From Arthrobacter dokdonellae (GTDB taxonomy: Bacteria > Actinomycetota > Actinomycetes > Actinomycetales > Micrococcaceae), in contig NZ_CP029642.1 of the NCBI RefSeq assembly GCF_003268655.1, positions 3,720,001-3,784,000 on the forward strand: a stretch of DNA of 64,000 nt, read 5' to 3'. How positions within the stretch are numbered: position 1 is the first letter of the stretch; the number at the start of each line of letters is the position of its first letter. The notes below the pieces were generated by a model, which worked only from the letters and a program-made list of their open reading frames with translations, was not told where the DNA came from and did not search any database. Made by a program: the position numbers and the translations under genes. Below are positions 51,912 to 61,685 of this stretch, piece after piece.

Positions 51912-51960
51912 GATGAAGGAGCGTCGTGGTTGATGGCCCCTTTGCTGAGGGAGCGTCACA
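51912..51960. repeat. GGAGCGTC repeat pair between thiolase and acyl-CoA dehydrogenase
   Basis: GATGAAGGAGCGTC (51912-51925) and GCTGAGGGAGCGTC (51944-51957) stand 32 bp apart, the same spacing as copies at 45133-45197. The second copy overlaps the end of the acyl-CoA dehydrogenase gene and contributes its stop codon region, another case of this repeat abutting a coding end. Confidence 0.6.
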
Positions 51961-53113
51961 GGGAGCGGGCGATGAGCTCCTTCATGACCTCGTTGGCGCC
52001 GGCGAGCACGCGCAGCACCCTGTTGTCCGCGTAGAGGCCGGCGATGGGGTATTCCAGGCAGTAACCGTAGCCGCCGAACAGCTGCTGGCAGCGGTCCACC
52101 ACCTCTCCGGTCCTGTCGGTGATCCAGTACTTGGCCATGGAAGCGGTGGCTGCGTCCAGATCCCCGTTGACGTGCTTGACAATGCAGTCGTCCAGGAACA
52201 CCCGGTTCACCCGGGTGATGGTGGCGCACTCGGCCAGTTCAAAGCGGGTGTTTTGCAGCTCAAACAAGGGCTTGCCAAAGGCCTCCCGCTCCTTGGTGTA
52301 CGCCAGCGCATACGTCACGGCCAGCTCGCTGATGGACTGGGCCATGATGGCGGTGACCAACCGTTCCTGCGGCAGCTGGTTCATGAGCTGGTAGAAGCCC
52401 TGCCCCTCCACGCCGCCCAGGAGGTGCGACGCCGGAATGCGCAGGTCCTCAAAGAACAGCTCCGAGGTGTCCTGGCCCTTCAGGCCAATCTTCGCCAGGT
52501 TCCTGCCCCGGGTGAATCCGGGGGTGTTGTCATTCACCTCGGCCACAAGCAGGGACATGCCCTTGGCGCCTTGGGCGGAGTCGGTCTTGACGGCGATCAC
52601 GACCAAGTCGCACAGCTGTCCGTTGGAGATGAAGATCTTCGAGCCGTTCACGACGTAGTCGTTCCCGTCGCGGCGGGCGCGGGTGGTGATGGCCTGCAGG
52701 TCGGAGCCGGTGCCGGGCTCGGTCATGGCGATGGAGCCAATCCATTCGCCGCTGCACAGCTTGGGCAGCCAGCGCAGCTTTTGCTCTTCGGTGGCGTAGG
52801 CCAGCAGGTAGTGGGCCACGATGCCCTCGCTGACGGCAAAGCCCATGCTTCCGGCCCCGGCGGCGGTTTGTTCCTGCAGCAACAGGGCCAGGTTGGCGAA
52901 GGTTCCTCCCCCGCCGCCGTATTCCTCCGGGATGCTCATGCCGGACAGGCCGAGTTCCCCGGCGCGCTCATAGAGGTCCCGGTCCGGGTGGCCCTGGGCC
53001 TGGAACTTCTCCTCCCGGGGCGCCACCTCCCTGGTGAAGTAGTCCTGCGCCAGGCGGGCAACGTCGGCCAGGTCTTCATCGATCCAGCTCGCGGAAAACT
53101 GAGTTGTTGACAT
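51956..53113 (-). CDS. Acyl-CoA dehydrogenase
   Basis: This 385-residue flavoenzyme contains [60 protein letters not shown] and [14 protein letters not shown], and ends [16 protein letters not shown] with the catalytic Glu in GANE. It starts each beta-oxidation round and donates electrons to ETF. It is the first gene of the operon that continues with thiolase, fadB, an ECH1-like isomerase, an Mcr-like racemase and an MBL hydrolase. Its promoter region holds a perfect palindrome (53132-53152). Confidence 0.93.
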   Translation of the reverse strand: MSTTQFSASWIDEDLADVARLAQDYFTREVAPREEKFQAQGHPDRDLYERAGELGLSGMSIPEEYGGGGGTFANLALLLQEQTAAGAGSMGFAVSEGIVAHYLLAYATEEQKLRWLPKLCSGEWIGSIAMTEPGTGSDLQAITTRARRDGNDYVVNGSKIFISNGQLCDLVVIAVKTDSAQGAKGMSLLVAEVNDNTPGFTRGRNLAKIGLKGQDTSELFFEDLRIPASHLLGGVEGQGFYQLMNQLPQERLVTAIMAQSISELAVTYALAYTKEREAFGKPLFELQNTRFELAECATITRVNRVFLDDCIVKHVNGDLDAATASMAKYWITDRTGEVVDRCQQLFGGYGYCLEYPIAGLYADNRVLRVLAGANEVMKELIARSL

Positions 53114-53131
53114 ACCGCCAATGCTGCAGAA

Positions 53132-53152
53132 CTATTGACAGCGTGTCAATAG
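53132..53152. promoter_or_regulatory. Perfect palindrome in the beta-oxidation promoter, candidate TetR operator
   Basis: Arms CTATTGACA (53132-53140) and TGTCAATAG (53144-53152) are exact reverse complements with a 3-base centre. Each arm contains TTGACA, so the palindrome also supplies ideal -35 boxes for both directions. It lies between the acyl-CoA dehydrogenase start (53113) and the remnant-tetR genes, where a TetR repressor of fatty-acid genes would bind. Confidence 0.75.
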
Positions 53153-53183
53153 ATCGCCGATGCATCCCAAGGAAGCGGTGTCC

Positions 53184-53654
53184 ATGACCAGCTACACGGC
53201 CGTCATGGCCAATGAGGCCGGGCATGCCTTTCGCGCGGCCGACGCCGACCCTGCCGTGCGCGTGGTCGTCGGCGGCGGAATCACCATCACGCTCTCCTGC
53301 GACTTCCGGATCGCGTCAACGGACTCGCGCTTTTCCTTCCCATTCAGCCGCCGCGGTATTTTCCCCGAGGGTGCCTCCGTCGGGTACCTGCCCCGACTCG
53401 TGGGCATGTCCCGGGCCACGGACTGGATGCTGACAGGACGGCTCTTTGGCACCCAGGAAGCGCTCAGTGGCTTGGACTCCCCCATCCCCGCCCACGCCGC
53501 CGACTCGCGGCTGATCGAAGGGCTCGCCGACAGCCCCGACGCCGTGGAGGCCGTTACCTCATTCCTGGAAAAGCGGGCGCCGTCCTTCCCCTTGTCGGTG
53601 CCCGGCGACCTCCCGGCATGGCTGCCATGGCTGGCCCCCGACGGCACGCCATGA
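53184..53654 (+). pseudogene. Enoyl-CoA hydratase remnant with internal deletion
   Basis: The 156-residue frame reads as the two ends of a crotonase joined in frame. After ADADPAVRVVV it jumps directly to GGGITITLSCDFRIASTDSRFSFPFSRRGIFPEG, losing about 50 residues that contain the first oxyanion-hole strand (the usual VLTGAGRAFCAGAD block). The C-terminal helical part is also shortened. The first oxyanion-hole residue and much of the CoA site are therefore absent, so hydratase activity is unlikely. It has a ribosome site (AAGGAAG) and overlaps the tetR gene by 4 bp, so its translation may persist for coupling. Confidence 0.78.
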
Positions 53655-54352
53655 CGTCCCCCCCAGCGGCCTCGGATGCGCACCCGCGGTCCGCGCCCAA
53701 GGAGGGACCCGGCGTCGAGCTTGCCGAACAGCGCAGGCAGCGGCTGAGCCCGGATGAGCGCCGCGAACAGATCTTCGCCTGCGCCCAAAGGCTGTTTGCC
53801 CTGCGCCCGTACGAGGACGTCTCCGCCACCGACATTGCCGCGGCTGCGGGGGTGGCCCGCGGGCTGGTCAACCACTATTTCGGCAACAAGCGCGGACTGT
53901 ACCTGGAGGTTGTCCGGCTGAATTCAACGGTGCCCGAGCTCGCGGTGGCAACGCTGCCGGACGGCACCCTTCAGGAGCGCATCGACGCGTCCGTCACCTG
54001 GTTCCTGGATACGCTGGAAAACACCGGAGGGACGTGGCTGGCGCTCGGATCCGGGGGCATGGGGCGCGACTCGGACCTCGAAAACATCCTGGTCGAGGCG
54101 GAAAACGAATCCGTCGAACGGCTCATGGACGCGATGGGGCTGGCCGGGCGCCACGAGGGCCGGGAGCAGGTCCGCGCCATGATGCGTGCCTATGCCCAGC
54201 TGGCGCGCAGCGGCGCACGGGAGTGGCTGCTGCGGAAAACCCTCAACCGGCTCCAGGTGCACACCCTGCTGTCCGCCACACTGCTGGCAATTGTTTCCGA
54301 CGCCGTCCCCGCCCTCACGCCTGCCGCGGGGCCACGGAAAGGTCCGCCATGA
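53651..54352 (+). CDS. TetR-family transcriptional regulator
   Basis: This 233-residue regulator has the TetR DNA-binding domain at ~35-85 (RREQIFACAQRLFALRPYEDVSATDIAAAAGVARGLVNHYFGNKRGLY) and a C-terminal all-helical ligand domain. A Pro/Ala-rich extension of ~25 residues precedes it. Its ATG overlaps the stop of the hydratase remnant. It faces the beta-oxidation operon across a perfect palindrome and is its probable acyl-CoA-responsive repressor (inferred). Confidence 0.9.
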   Translation: MTSPPAASDAHPRSAPKEGPGVELAEQRRQRLSPDERREQIFACAQRLFALRPYEDVSATDIAAAAGVARGLVNHYFGNKRGLYLEVVRLNSTVPELAVATLPDGTLQERIDASVTWFLDTLENTGGTWLALGSGGMGRDSDLENILVEAENESVERLMDAMGLAGRHEGREQVRAMMRAYAQLARSGAREWLLRKTLNRLQVHTLLSATLLAIVSDAVPALTPAAGPRKGPP

Positions 54353-54490
54353 CCACGGGCTGCCGGGGCCGGCGCGAGCTCGTTTGTCCGGGCCGGCCGC
54401 GACTGGAAAATCCGTGCCGCAGTGGCGGCGGCAAAACACGGAGCAACAGCCTTCCGCGCGCACCCGCTGGCAGGTGGACCACGGTTAAAC

Positions 54491-54519
54491 CAGTCAGCCC
54501 CCGGACTGGGGGCTGACTG
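54491..54519 (-). terminator. Terminator of tRNA-fMet copy 2
   Basis: Exact 12-base arms (54491-54502, CAGTCAGCCCCC, and 54508-54519) surround a 5-base loop. On the minus strand the stem is followed by GTTTAACC and lies 7 bp beyond the tRNA 3' end. The sequence 54353-54490 between tetR and this hairpin shows no recognisable gene. Confidence 0.78.
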
Positions 54520-54525
54520 CTTACT

Positions 54526-54602
<77 letters not shown>

Positions 54603-54702
54603 ATGTGTTCTTAACATTACCCCGGGGCGGGCGGGCCGCAAAATCGAAGGGCACGTGACGTTCGTCGCGTGCCCTTCAATTTCCACAGGCCCGGTGGGGC
54701 TG

Positions 54703-57700
54703 CTACGGCTTGGCCGACGGCGGCGCCGTCGCTGTAGCCTTGGGTGCCGGCGTGGCCGCCTTTGTCCCGGCGCCTTCCGCCGCAATGGCTGCGTTGATGG
54801 CCGCCTGCAGCGCCTTCTGTGCCGTGCCGTACGCGGCGAAATCACCCTTGGTCAGTGCCGTCTGGCTGTCCTTCATGGCCTGGCTGGCATCATTCAGTGC
54901 CTTCGCAAGGGCAGGGTTGTTGCTGACGGCGCCTCCCGTTGAGCTGCCGGCCGATCCGGGAGACTTCTGGACGTTGGCGTCGCCTGCTGAGGCCCCGGAG
55001 TTGCCGCCAAAGAGCTGGTCCAGCGCGTCGTTGAGCGTGGCCGCGTAGCCGATCTTGTTGCCGAAGGCGACCAGCACTCGCTGGAGCGTGGGATACGACG
55101 TCGAGCCCGTGGACTTGACGTAGACCGGCTGGACGTACAGCAGCCCGCCGCCCATGGGGAGCGTGAGCAGGTTGCCGTTGATGACGTCGGATTGGCCCAG
55201 CTTCAGCACGTTCAGCTGCTCAGACACCGTGGGGTCCGACTGGAAGGTGTTTTGCACCTGGCCGGGGCCGGGCACCTGCGTGTCCACAGGCAGCTCCAGG
55301 AGCTGCAGCTTCCCGTAGTCGGGGCTCTTGACGCCCTTGACGCTGCCGGCGTCGCCGTTGGCGGCCATGAAGCCGTAGAGGATGTTGCGGGATTCGGTGC
55401 CCTGGACCTGCTGCGGGATGAAGTCCGTGGTCAGGGAGAACGCCGTCTTGGTCTGTCCCGGCATTTGCAGCGACAGGTAATACGGCGGCTGCTTGTCAAC
55501 GGCCGCGGTGGTGGGGTCGTCCGGGACGCTCCACGCTTCCTGGTTGGCGTAGAACTTGCCCGCATCCGTCACGTGGTAGCGGCCCAGGAGCTCGCGCTGG
55601 ACCTTGAACAGGTCTTCGGGGTAGCGCACGTGCGACATCAGGTCCCCGGACATGTCCGAGTACGGCTTGACCGTGGTGGGAAAGACCTTCTCCCACGACT
55701 TCAGGATGGGGTCCTGCGTGTCCCAGGCATACAGCTGCACGGATCCGTCATAGGCGTCGACGGTGGCCTTGACGGAGTTGCGGATGTAGTTGACCGACGC
55801 GGCAGGCAGCGGCGCCACCCCGCCCGTAGTTGTCAGGGAGTCCGTGGTGGCGTCCTGGAGTTGCTGCTGCTGGGAGTACGGGTAGGCGGAGCTGGTGGTG
55901 TAACCGTCCACAATCCACTTGACCCTGCCGTCCACAATGGCGGGGTACGGGTTGCCGTCCAAGGTCAGGTACGGCGCCACCTTGGCGACGCGCTCCGCCG
56001 GTGTGCGGTCGTAGAGGATCTGGGACTGGCTGTTGACGCCGTTGGTGAGCAGCAGGTCCGAGGACTGAAACTTCATGGCGTACATCAGCCGGTTGAACCA
56101 GTTGCCCAGCGACGGGCCGCCGCTGCCGGCGAACGTGGTCATGGTCTCCCCGGAGGTGTCCGCACTGTCCTTCGACGCGGGGGTGTTCCCCTGCGGCCGG
56201 TCCAGCTCCACCGGGGTGGCGCCCTTGGGCCCTCCGACAATGGAGTAGTCCGTCGTCGACTGGCCGAAGTAGATGCGCGGCTGGTAGCTGGTGTCGGTGC
56301 CCAGCACGCCCGTGGACGGGACGCCGGACTGCATGAACACGGGCTTGCCGTCCGAGGTGACGGTGTTGCCGTAGGCTGCCACCACCCCGTAGCCGTGCGT
56401 GTACACCAGGTGCTGGTTGTACCAGCTTTGCTGGCCCGGGTTGATGCCGTTCGGGTTCAGCTCACGTACCGCAATCACGGCGTCCTGGACCTTGCCGTCA
56501 ATCGTGTAACGGTCGACATTGAGGGTCTTGGGGAACTCGTAGTAGGGGCGGTACTGCTGCAGCTGCGCAAAAGTGGAGGAGATCAGGTTGGGGTCCAGCA
56601 GGCGGATGCTGGCCACCGTGGACGCGTCCTGGCGCAGGGCCCCGGCTGTCGCCGTCGTCGTGGCGTTGTACGGGGTGACCGCCATATCGGAGAGCCCGTA
56701 GGCCTGCCGGGTGAAGTCAATGTTGCGTGCAATGTACGGCGCCTCCACAGTGCCTTCAGAGGGCTTGACTTCCAACTGCTGGATGGCCCACGGGTAGATG
56801 CCGCCAGCCACAATCGCGGTGATGACCAGCATGCCGGTGCCGATGAGGGGCAGCTTCCACCGGCCCAGGAAGGCGGCCACAATGAACAGGACCGCCACGA
56901 TCACGGCGGCCACGGCCAGGATGGCCTTCGTGGGGATCACGGCGTTGACGTCGGTGAACATGGCGCCGGCGCGGTAGCCGCCGTTGTTTTGCAGCGTGCC
57001 GTAGGTGTCCAGCCAGAAGTTGATGCCCAGCAGCACCAGGAACACCGCTGCCAGCACTGCCATGTGGATCTGGGCGCTGCGGGAGGTGAAGATCCCATGC
57101 TCGGCCAGGCGGACGGCGCCGTACAGGTAGTGGGTGAGCAGGCCGGCGATGAAGGAGATCACCGTGACGCTGATCAGCAGGCCGGTGATGAAGCCGAGGA
57201 ACGGCAGCGTGTTGGTGTAGAAGCTGATGTCCAGCCCAAACTGGGGATCCTTCTCGCCAAAGGGCACCTGGTACAGGAACAGCATCACCTTGTCCCACTG
57301 GGCCATGGCCGCGGTGCCGGCAAACAGCCCGAAGACCACGGGAACGCCCACCATGACCACGCGCCGGACAGGTTCCAGCTGTGCCTGGTAGCGGTTGAGG
57401 TTGTCATCGCGCTGGTTGTCGGGGGCGTAGATGGGCCGGGCTCGGTAGGCCACCCTGATGGAGGCGTAGACCCCGGCACCCATGATCAGGAAGCCCACGG
57501 CGAAGATCAACAGTTTCGCGAGCTTTTCGCGCCAGAAGACGGTGGAGTAGCCGAGCTGGTTGAACCAGAGCATGTCCGTGTAGAGGCCGGCAAAAATTAC
57601 CAGGGCGATGACCAGTGCCACCACGACGATGATGGTGGGCAGAAGGGCGCTGCGGCGCCTGGGCCGGGCGGAGTTGTGCGGCGAAGCGGCTGGGCGGGAT

Positions 57701-57705
57701 GTCAC
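54703..57705 (-). CDS. UPF0182 family large membrane protein
   Basis: This 1000-residue protein has about seven N-terminal transmembrane helices (for example [40 protein letters not shown] and [20 protein letters not shown]). A very large extracytoplasmic region follows, including [28 protein letters not shown] and [20 protein letters not shown], then an Ala/Pro/Lys-rich tail. Homologues are universal in actinobacteria (mycobacterial Rv0064) and of unknown function. GTG 57705 is chosen for the ribosome site AGAGG; the frame extends to 57768. Confidence 0.92.
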   Translation of the reverse strand: MTSRPAASPHNSARPRRRSALLPTIIVVVALVIALVIFAGLYTDMLWFNQLGYSTVFWREKLAKLLIFAVGFLIMGAGVYASIRVAYRARPIYAPDNQRDDNLNRYQAQLEPVRRVVMVGVPVVFGLFAGTAAMAQWDKVMLFLYQVPFGEKDPQFGLDISFYTNTLPFLGFITGLLISVTVISFIAGLLTHYLYGAVRLAEHGIFTSRSAQIHMAVLAAVFLVLLGINFWLDTYGTLQNNGGYRAGAMFTDVNAVIPTKAILAVAAVIVAVLFIVAAFLGRWKLPLIGTGMLVITAIVAGGIYPWAIQQLEVKPSEGTVEAPYIARNIDFTRQAYGLSDMAVTPYNATTTATAGALRQDASTVASIRLLDPNLISSTFAQLQQYRPYYEFPKTLNVDRYTIDGKVQDAVIAVRELNPNGINPGQQSWYNQHLVYTHGYGVVAAYGNTVTSDGKPVFMQSGVPSTGVLGTDTSYQPRIYFGQSTTDYSIVGGPKGATPVELDRPQGNTPASKDSADTSGETMTTFAGSGGPSLGNWFNRLMYAMKFQSSDLLLTNGVNSQSQILYDRTPAERVAKVAPYLTLDGNPYPAIVDGRVKWIVDGYTTSSAYPYSQQQQLQDATTDSLTTTGGVAPLPAASVNYIRNSVKATVDAYDGSVQLYAWDTQDPILKSWEKVFPTTVKPYSDMSGDLMSHVRYPEDLFKVQRELLGRYHVTDAGKFYANQEAWSVPDDPTTAAVDKQPPYYLSLQMPGQTKTAFSLTTDFIPQQVQGTESRNILYGFMAANGDAGSVKGVKSPDYGKLQLLELPVDTQVPGPGQVQNTFQSDPTVSEQLNVLKLGQSDVINGNLLTLPMGGGLLYVQPVYVKSTGSTSYPTLQRVLVAFGNKIGYAATLNDALDQLFGGNSGASAGDANVQKSPGSAGSSTGGAVSNNPALAKALNDASQAMKDSQTALTKGDFAAYGTAQKALQAAINAAIAAEGAGTKAATPAPKATATAPPSAKP

Positions 57706-57833
57706 TCGTACCTCTATTTGCAGTTTGCTGATTCTTGGGTGGTGCCGGTGCGGTGCTGCTCCTGACACGGCGGCCAGGGTACTAATGCTGCCACGAACGG
57801 ACCGGCGGCGAAGTTCCGCACGATGCCCAATCG

Positions 57834-58973
57834 TTACTTACACGTGGGCAGCGTGGAACTGTCCTTGCCGGTCCCAATGGCGGTCACGGCGGCGTAGGCT
57901 TCCTTCAGCGTAGCGACTTTGACCACGTGAAGCCCGTTGGGGACGTGTCCGACGACGTCCCCGCAGTTCGCGGCCGGCGCCAGGAAGTAGTCGGCGCCGT
58001 TGTTCCGGGCCCCCACCATCTTCTGTGCGATGCCACCGATGGCGCCCACGTCGCCGCCCGGATCAATGGTCCCGGTGCCCGCAAAGTGCTTCCCGCCGGT
58101 CAGGTCGCCCTTGGTCAACGTGTCCATGATGCCCAGCGCAAACATCATGCCGGCGCTGGGCCCGCCGATGTTGCTCAGCGTGATGTCCACCTTGAACGGG
58201 AAGGTGAACTTGTTCTGCAGGGAGATCCCCAGAAGGTATTTGCCGTCCGTGCCGGCACGCGGCGTGATCTGGACGCTCTTGTCCGCGCCGGCGCGCTGGA
58301 CGGTCACCTCCACGGGCGCGCCCTTGCCGTCAGCCAGGACCTTCTGGATGGCGGGAAGTCCAGTGATGGGCTTTCCGTCAATGGTGAGCAGCACGTCGTC
58401 GGGCTTGAGAATGCCGGCGGAGGCGCCGTCGGAGGGCACCGAGGCAATGGCCAGCACGGTTTGATAGTTGATGCCGAGGGCCTTGAAGGCGGCCGCCGTC
58501 GCGTTTTCCTGCGAACCGGTCATGGCCGCGGAATTTTCGCTGTTGACCGCTTCCTGGCTGGTGCCCGGAGGGTAGATGAGTTCCGCAGGGTAGATGGAGT
58601 CCGACGGCGTCAGCCAACCCTGCAGGGCCTGGAAAATGTTGATTTCGCTGTCCGGGAGCCCACCGATCATGTGGACCGTGGTCAGGTCGAGGGTGCCGGA
58701 CTGGGCAGGGAAGCTGTTGTGGCCAGTGACGCTGATGACCGGCTGCCCGCCCACGCTGCCGATGGTGTTGATGGCCGGTCCCGGGGATTCCACGACGTAG
58801 GGGACGGGGATGGCCATGGCGGCGACGGCCAGCACGGCGGCAACGACGCCGGAGACCACCATGGCGGACGCCCGCCCGTCCCGGCGCACCCTCTTCGCCA
58901 CCGGCGCCAGCGCTGCGTCCTGGTTTTCCTGGCTCAATAACCCGACCTTTCCAAGGATCCGTTTCGCTTGCAT
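57834..58973 (-). CDS. PDZ domain-containing Lon-like (S16) protease, YlbL type
   Basis: This 379-residue protein has one N-terminal transmembrane helix ([25 protein letters not shown]), a PDZ domain (~195-265: [23 protein letters not shown]) and a C-terminal S16 protease domain. The domain includes the catalytic Ser in [14 protein letters not shown] and the Lys in [17 protein letters not shown]. Members degrade or sense extracytoplasmic proteins. The start is uncertain between ATG 58973 and GTG 58988. It is divergent from the DUF2342 gene. Confidence 0.92.
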   Translation of the reverse strand: MQAKRILGKVGLLSQENQDAALAPVAKRVRRDGRASAMVVSGVVAAVLAVAAMAIPVPYVVESPGPAINTIGSVGGQPVISVTGHNSFPAQSGTLDLTTVHMIGGLPDSEINIFQALQGWLTPSDSIYPAELIYPPGTSQEAVNSENSAAMTGSQENATAAAFKALGINYQTVLAIASVPSDGASAGILKPDDVLLTIDGKPITGLPAIQKVLADGKGAPVEVTVQRAGADKSVQITPRAGTDGKYLLGISLQNKFTFPFKVDITLSNIGGPSAGMMFALGIMDTLTKGDLTGGKHFAGTGTIDPGGDVGAIGGIAQKMVGARNNGADYFLAPAANCGDVVGHVPNGLHVVKVATLKEAYAAVTAIGTGKDSSTLPTCK

Positions 58974-59219
58974 CAACTTCGCGTCCACGCCGCGCCGGTG
59001 CCCAAAAGGGGGCTCCCCGCGCGTGTGCACCAAGCTCCACCCTACTGGGTCGGGCCGGGTGCCTGCTGTGAATCCATGGGGTGGCCGGGGCGGCCAAATC
59101 CAGCCGGATTCGGGCGTCTTTGCCGGTAGCGAACAGCGGCCGCCCATGGGGCGACAAGCGCCCACCGCGGCGGTAACGTGAAGATACCGCTTTCATCTTC
59201 CTGCAACGATCGGGCCGCC

Positions 59220-60719
59220 ATGTCTTCCACCCCAGCCAACAACGACGACGACACGCCGAAGGACCCGCTGTCTGAAATGCTGGCCAAGCTCCTGGGCGGC
59301 GAGGGCATGGAAGGTTTCGACCCGGCCGAACTGGCCAAGGCCGCCGGCCTGCCTGAGGACCCCAAAGTGCTTGCGCAAATGTTCTCCCAGGTGCAGGCCA
59401 TGATGAACAGTTCCTCGGACACCCCGGTGAACTGGGAACTGGCGCACGACGCGGCCCGGAAGTCCGCCGCCGGCGACGATCCGTCGGTGACGCCGGCGCA
59501 GTCGCGCGAGGTGGATGATGCGCTGCGCCTGGCGGAGATGTGGCTGGACCCGTTCACCGACCTTGCGGCCACCGCCATCATCGGCAAGGCCTGGTCCCGG
59601 GCCGAATGGGTTGAGGAAACCCTCGGGACCTGGCAGAGGCTGACAGAGCCGGTGGCGAACAGCATCGCGTTTGCCATCTCCACCGCCATGAATGAGCAGC
59701 TTCCCGAGGAAATGAAGTCCATGATGGGCGGCGCGGCCTCCATGATGCAAAACATGGGCGGCGCGTTGTTCGGGCTGCAGTTGGGCCAGGCAGTGGGCGC
59801 GCTCGCCAAGGAGGTGGTGGGCTCCACGGACATCGGCATCCCGCTCGCGGACCTCCAGATGGCGCTGCTGCCCGCCAATGTGAAGGCTTTCGGCGAGGGC
59901 CTGGAGGTGCCGGAGCAGGAGATCCGGCTCTTCCTGGCCTTGCGCGAGGCCGCCCACGCCCGCCTGTTTGTCCAGGTCCCCTGGCTGCGCGGACACCTGC
60001 TGGGCGCCATCGAGTCCTATGCCCGCGGCATCCACATTGACATGTCCCGCATCGAGGACCTGGCGCACAACCTGGACCCGAGCAACCCGGAGGCCATGCA
60101 GGCCGCCCTGTCGGAGGGCGTCTTCATGCCGGCGCGGACCCTGGAGCAGGAAGCCGCCCTGGCCAAGCTGGAGACTGCGCTGGCCCTCGTGGAGGGTTGG
60201 GTCGATGAAGTCACGTTCGAGGCCGCGGCCAACTTGCCGTCCGCCGGAGCCATCCGTGAGACCATACGTCGACGCCGGGCCACGGGCGGCCCGGCGGAGC
60301 ACGCGTTCGGTTCACTGGTGGGCCTGGAGCTGCGTCCGCGCCGGCTGCGCGAGGCGGCGGCGCTGTGGGCATCACTGAAGGAGCAGCGCGGCATTGCCGG
60401 CCGCGACGCCATCTGGGCGCACCCGGACCTGCTGCCCACCTCCGCCGACCTCGACGACGCGGCCGGTTTCAGCGCCCGCCGTTCCGCCGCCGATGCTTCC
60501 GATTCGGAAGTGGACGCCGCCCTCACCAAGCTGCTCGAAGGCGGCTTTGACGACGCGGTGCCGGACGGGGACGACACCGGCGCCACCGACACCGGTGCCG
60601 CCGACACCGGTGGTTCCGCGGGCGAGGCTTCCGGCACCGAGGCTTCCGGCACCGAGGCTTCCGGCACCGAGGCTTCCGATGACGGCGACGCCGGCGGGGC
60701 CCCGGCAACGGACAATTAA
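59220..60719 (+). CDS. DUF2342 zinc-dependent metalloprotease-like protein
   Basis: This 499-residue protein belongs to the actinobacterial DUF2342 / putative hydrolase group. Visible features are LFGLQLGQAVGALAKEVVGSTDIG, LFLALREAAHARLFVQVPWLRGHLLGAIESYARG (zinc-site-like helix) and HAFGSLVGLELRPRRLREAAALWASL. The C-terminal ~60 residues are acidic and contain three exact EASGT repeats. Biological role is unknown. ATG 59220 gives the family start (MSSTPANNDDD); the frame reaches 59178 without support. Confidence 0.85.
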   Translation: MSSTPANNDDDTPKDPLSEMLAKLLGGEGMEGFDPAELAKAAGLPEDPKVLAQMFSQVQAMMNSSSDTPVNWELAHDAARKSAAGDDPSVTPAQSREVDDALRLAEMWLDPFTDLAATAIIGKAWSRAEWVEETLGTWQRLTEPVANSIAFAISTAMNEQLPEEMKSMMGGAASMMQNMGGALFGLQLGQAVGALAKEVVGSTDIGIPLADLQMALLPANVKAFGEGLEVPEQEIRLFLALREAAHARLFVQVPWLRGHLLGAIESYARGIHIDMSRIEDLAHNLDPSNPEAMQAALSEGVFMPARTLEQEAALAKLETALALVEGWVDEVTFEAAANLPSAGAIRETIRRRRATGGPAEHAFGSLVGLELRPRRLREAAALWASLKEQRGIAGRDAIWAHPDLLPTSADLDDAAGFSARRSAADASDSEVDAALTKLLEGGFDDAVPDGDDTGATDTGAADTGGSAGEASGTEASGTEASGTEASDDGDAGGAPATDN

Positions 60720-60771
60720 CTTCCCCCGGGGAACGTCGAAATCCCGGCCCGCCGTTACTGGAGCTGCCGCG

Positions 60772-61518
60772 TCAGAACAGCTGTCCTGGTGGCGGCCCAC
60801 CCGTCGTCCCCGATCCCCCGGCGGTGAGTTCGCCGCCGTCGATGTCCGAGTCGGGGCCGCCGTCGTCCATGTCGGCGCCCATGCCCTGGATGTTGCGGGC
60901 AGAGGCGAAGGACGCGCCATCCAAAAAGGCCTTGGCCCGCTCCTGCTCGGCATAACTGTCAAGTTCCGCCCAGAATCCGGCGCTGTGGTTGGGGTGGATC
61001 AGGTGGGCCAGTTCGTGCAGCAGGACGTAGTCCAGAACCCATTCGGGCATGCCCTTGACATGATGTGAAATGCGGATGGTCTTGCGGGCATGCGTGCACG
61101 ATCCCCAGCGTCCGTTTTGGTTGGTCACCCACCTCACGGATTCCGGCACCGCCCGCGATCCCAGATACCTTGCGGAAAGGGCCCGGCAGCGGCGCATGAG
61201 TGCGTCGTCGCTCTCGGGGGCCCGACGGCGGCCTCCGGCCGTCCGGGCGCGCGTGTCGCCTTCCAGCCGTGAAACCATGTGCGGCACCCAATACTGCTCA
61301 TCCTCAAGGCTCAGGCGCGACGGCACCGCGATCACGGCGCGGCCTCCTTCCCAGAAGGCGGAAAGGCCGTTCTTGCGCCGCCGGGTGCGCCGCACCACCA
61401 CCGGTGCGCCGTTGGATGCCCGGTGTCTTGAGAGGGAGTCCCCCAGGGGTCCGGGCGTGCCGCGCCCAATCGGGGTCCGCCGGGGATCCTGGTGCGCGGG
61501 TGCAAGCTGATCTGACAT
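60772..61518 (-). CDS. YgjP/WLM-type M48 zinc metallopeptidase
   Basis: This 248-residue protein has the zinc-protease helix LLHELAHLIHPNHSAGFWAEL (HExxH) near residue 170 and the preceding block VRWVTNQNGRWGSCTHARKTIRISHHVKGMP. This is the signature of YgjP-like peptidases with the SprT/WLM fold. The N-terminal Arg-rich stretch (VVVRRTRRRKNGLSAFWEGGRAVIAVP) is also typical. The substrate is unknown. ATG 61518 is preferred to the unsupported start at 61686. It is divergent from the ThiF-like gene. Confidence 0.9.
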   Translation of the reverse strand: MSDQLAPAHQDPRRTPIGRGTPGPLGDSLSRHRASNGAPVVVRRTRRRKNGLSAFWEGGRAVIAVPSRLSLEDEQYWVPHMVSRLEGDTRARTAGGRRRAPESDDALMRRCRALSARYLGSRAVPESVRWVTNQNGRWGSCTHARKTIRISHHVKGMPEWVLDYVLLHELAHLIHPNHSAGFWAELDSYAEQERAKAFLDGASFASARNIQGMGADMDDGGPDSDIDGGELTAGGSGTTGGPPPGQLF

Positions 61519-61685
61519 GCTTCGACGGTACAACGCGCCGGCAGCGAAAATCGAACGGAACGGCCGGTCTGTGGACAACTGCGGCTTGTGGATAACTCCA
61601 AGCGGGGGCGGGGCCGCTGTGCCAAGATCGAACGTGAGGGCCGCGGCCGGACAGCCACGGCAACGGACCGCGTTGGGAGGCGGCA

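Noticed and set aside
54349..54516. Small open frames between tetR and the tRNA terminator
   Set aside because: No ribosome site, Arg/Gly/Ser-rich low-complexity translation and no conserved motif. It may be old gene debris but cannot be supported.
55192..57765. 857-codon plus-strand frame opposite the UPF0182 gene
   Set aside because: Antisense shadow with abnormal Val/Gly/His composition; the minus-strand protein has transmembrane helices and family motifs.
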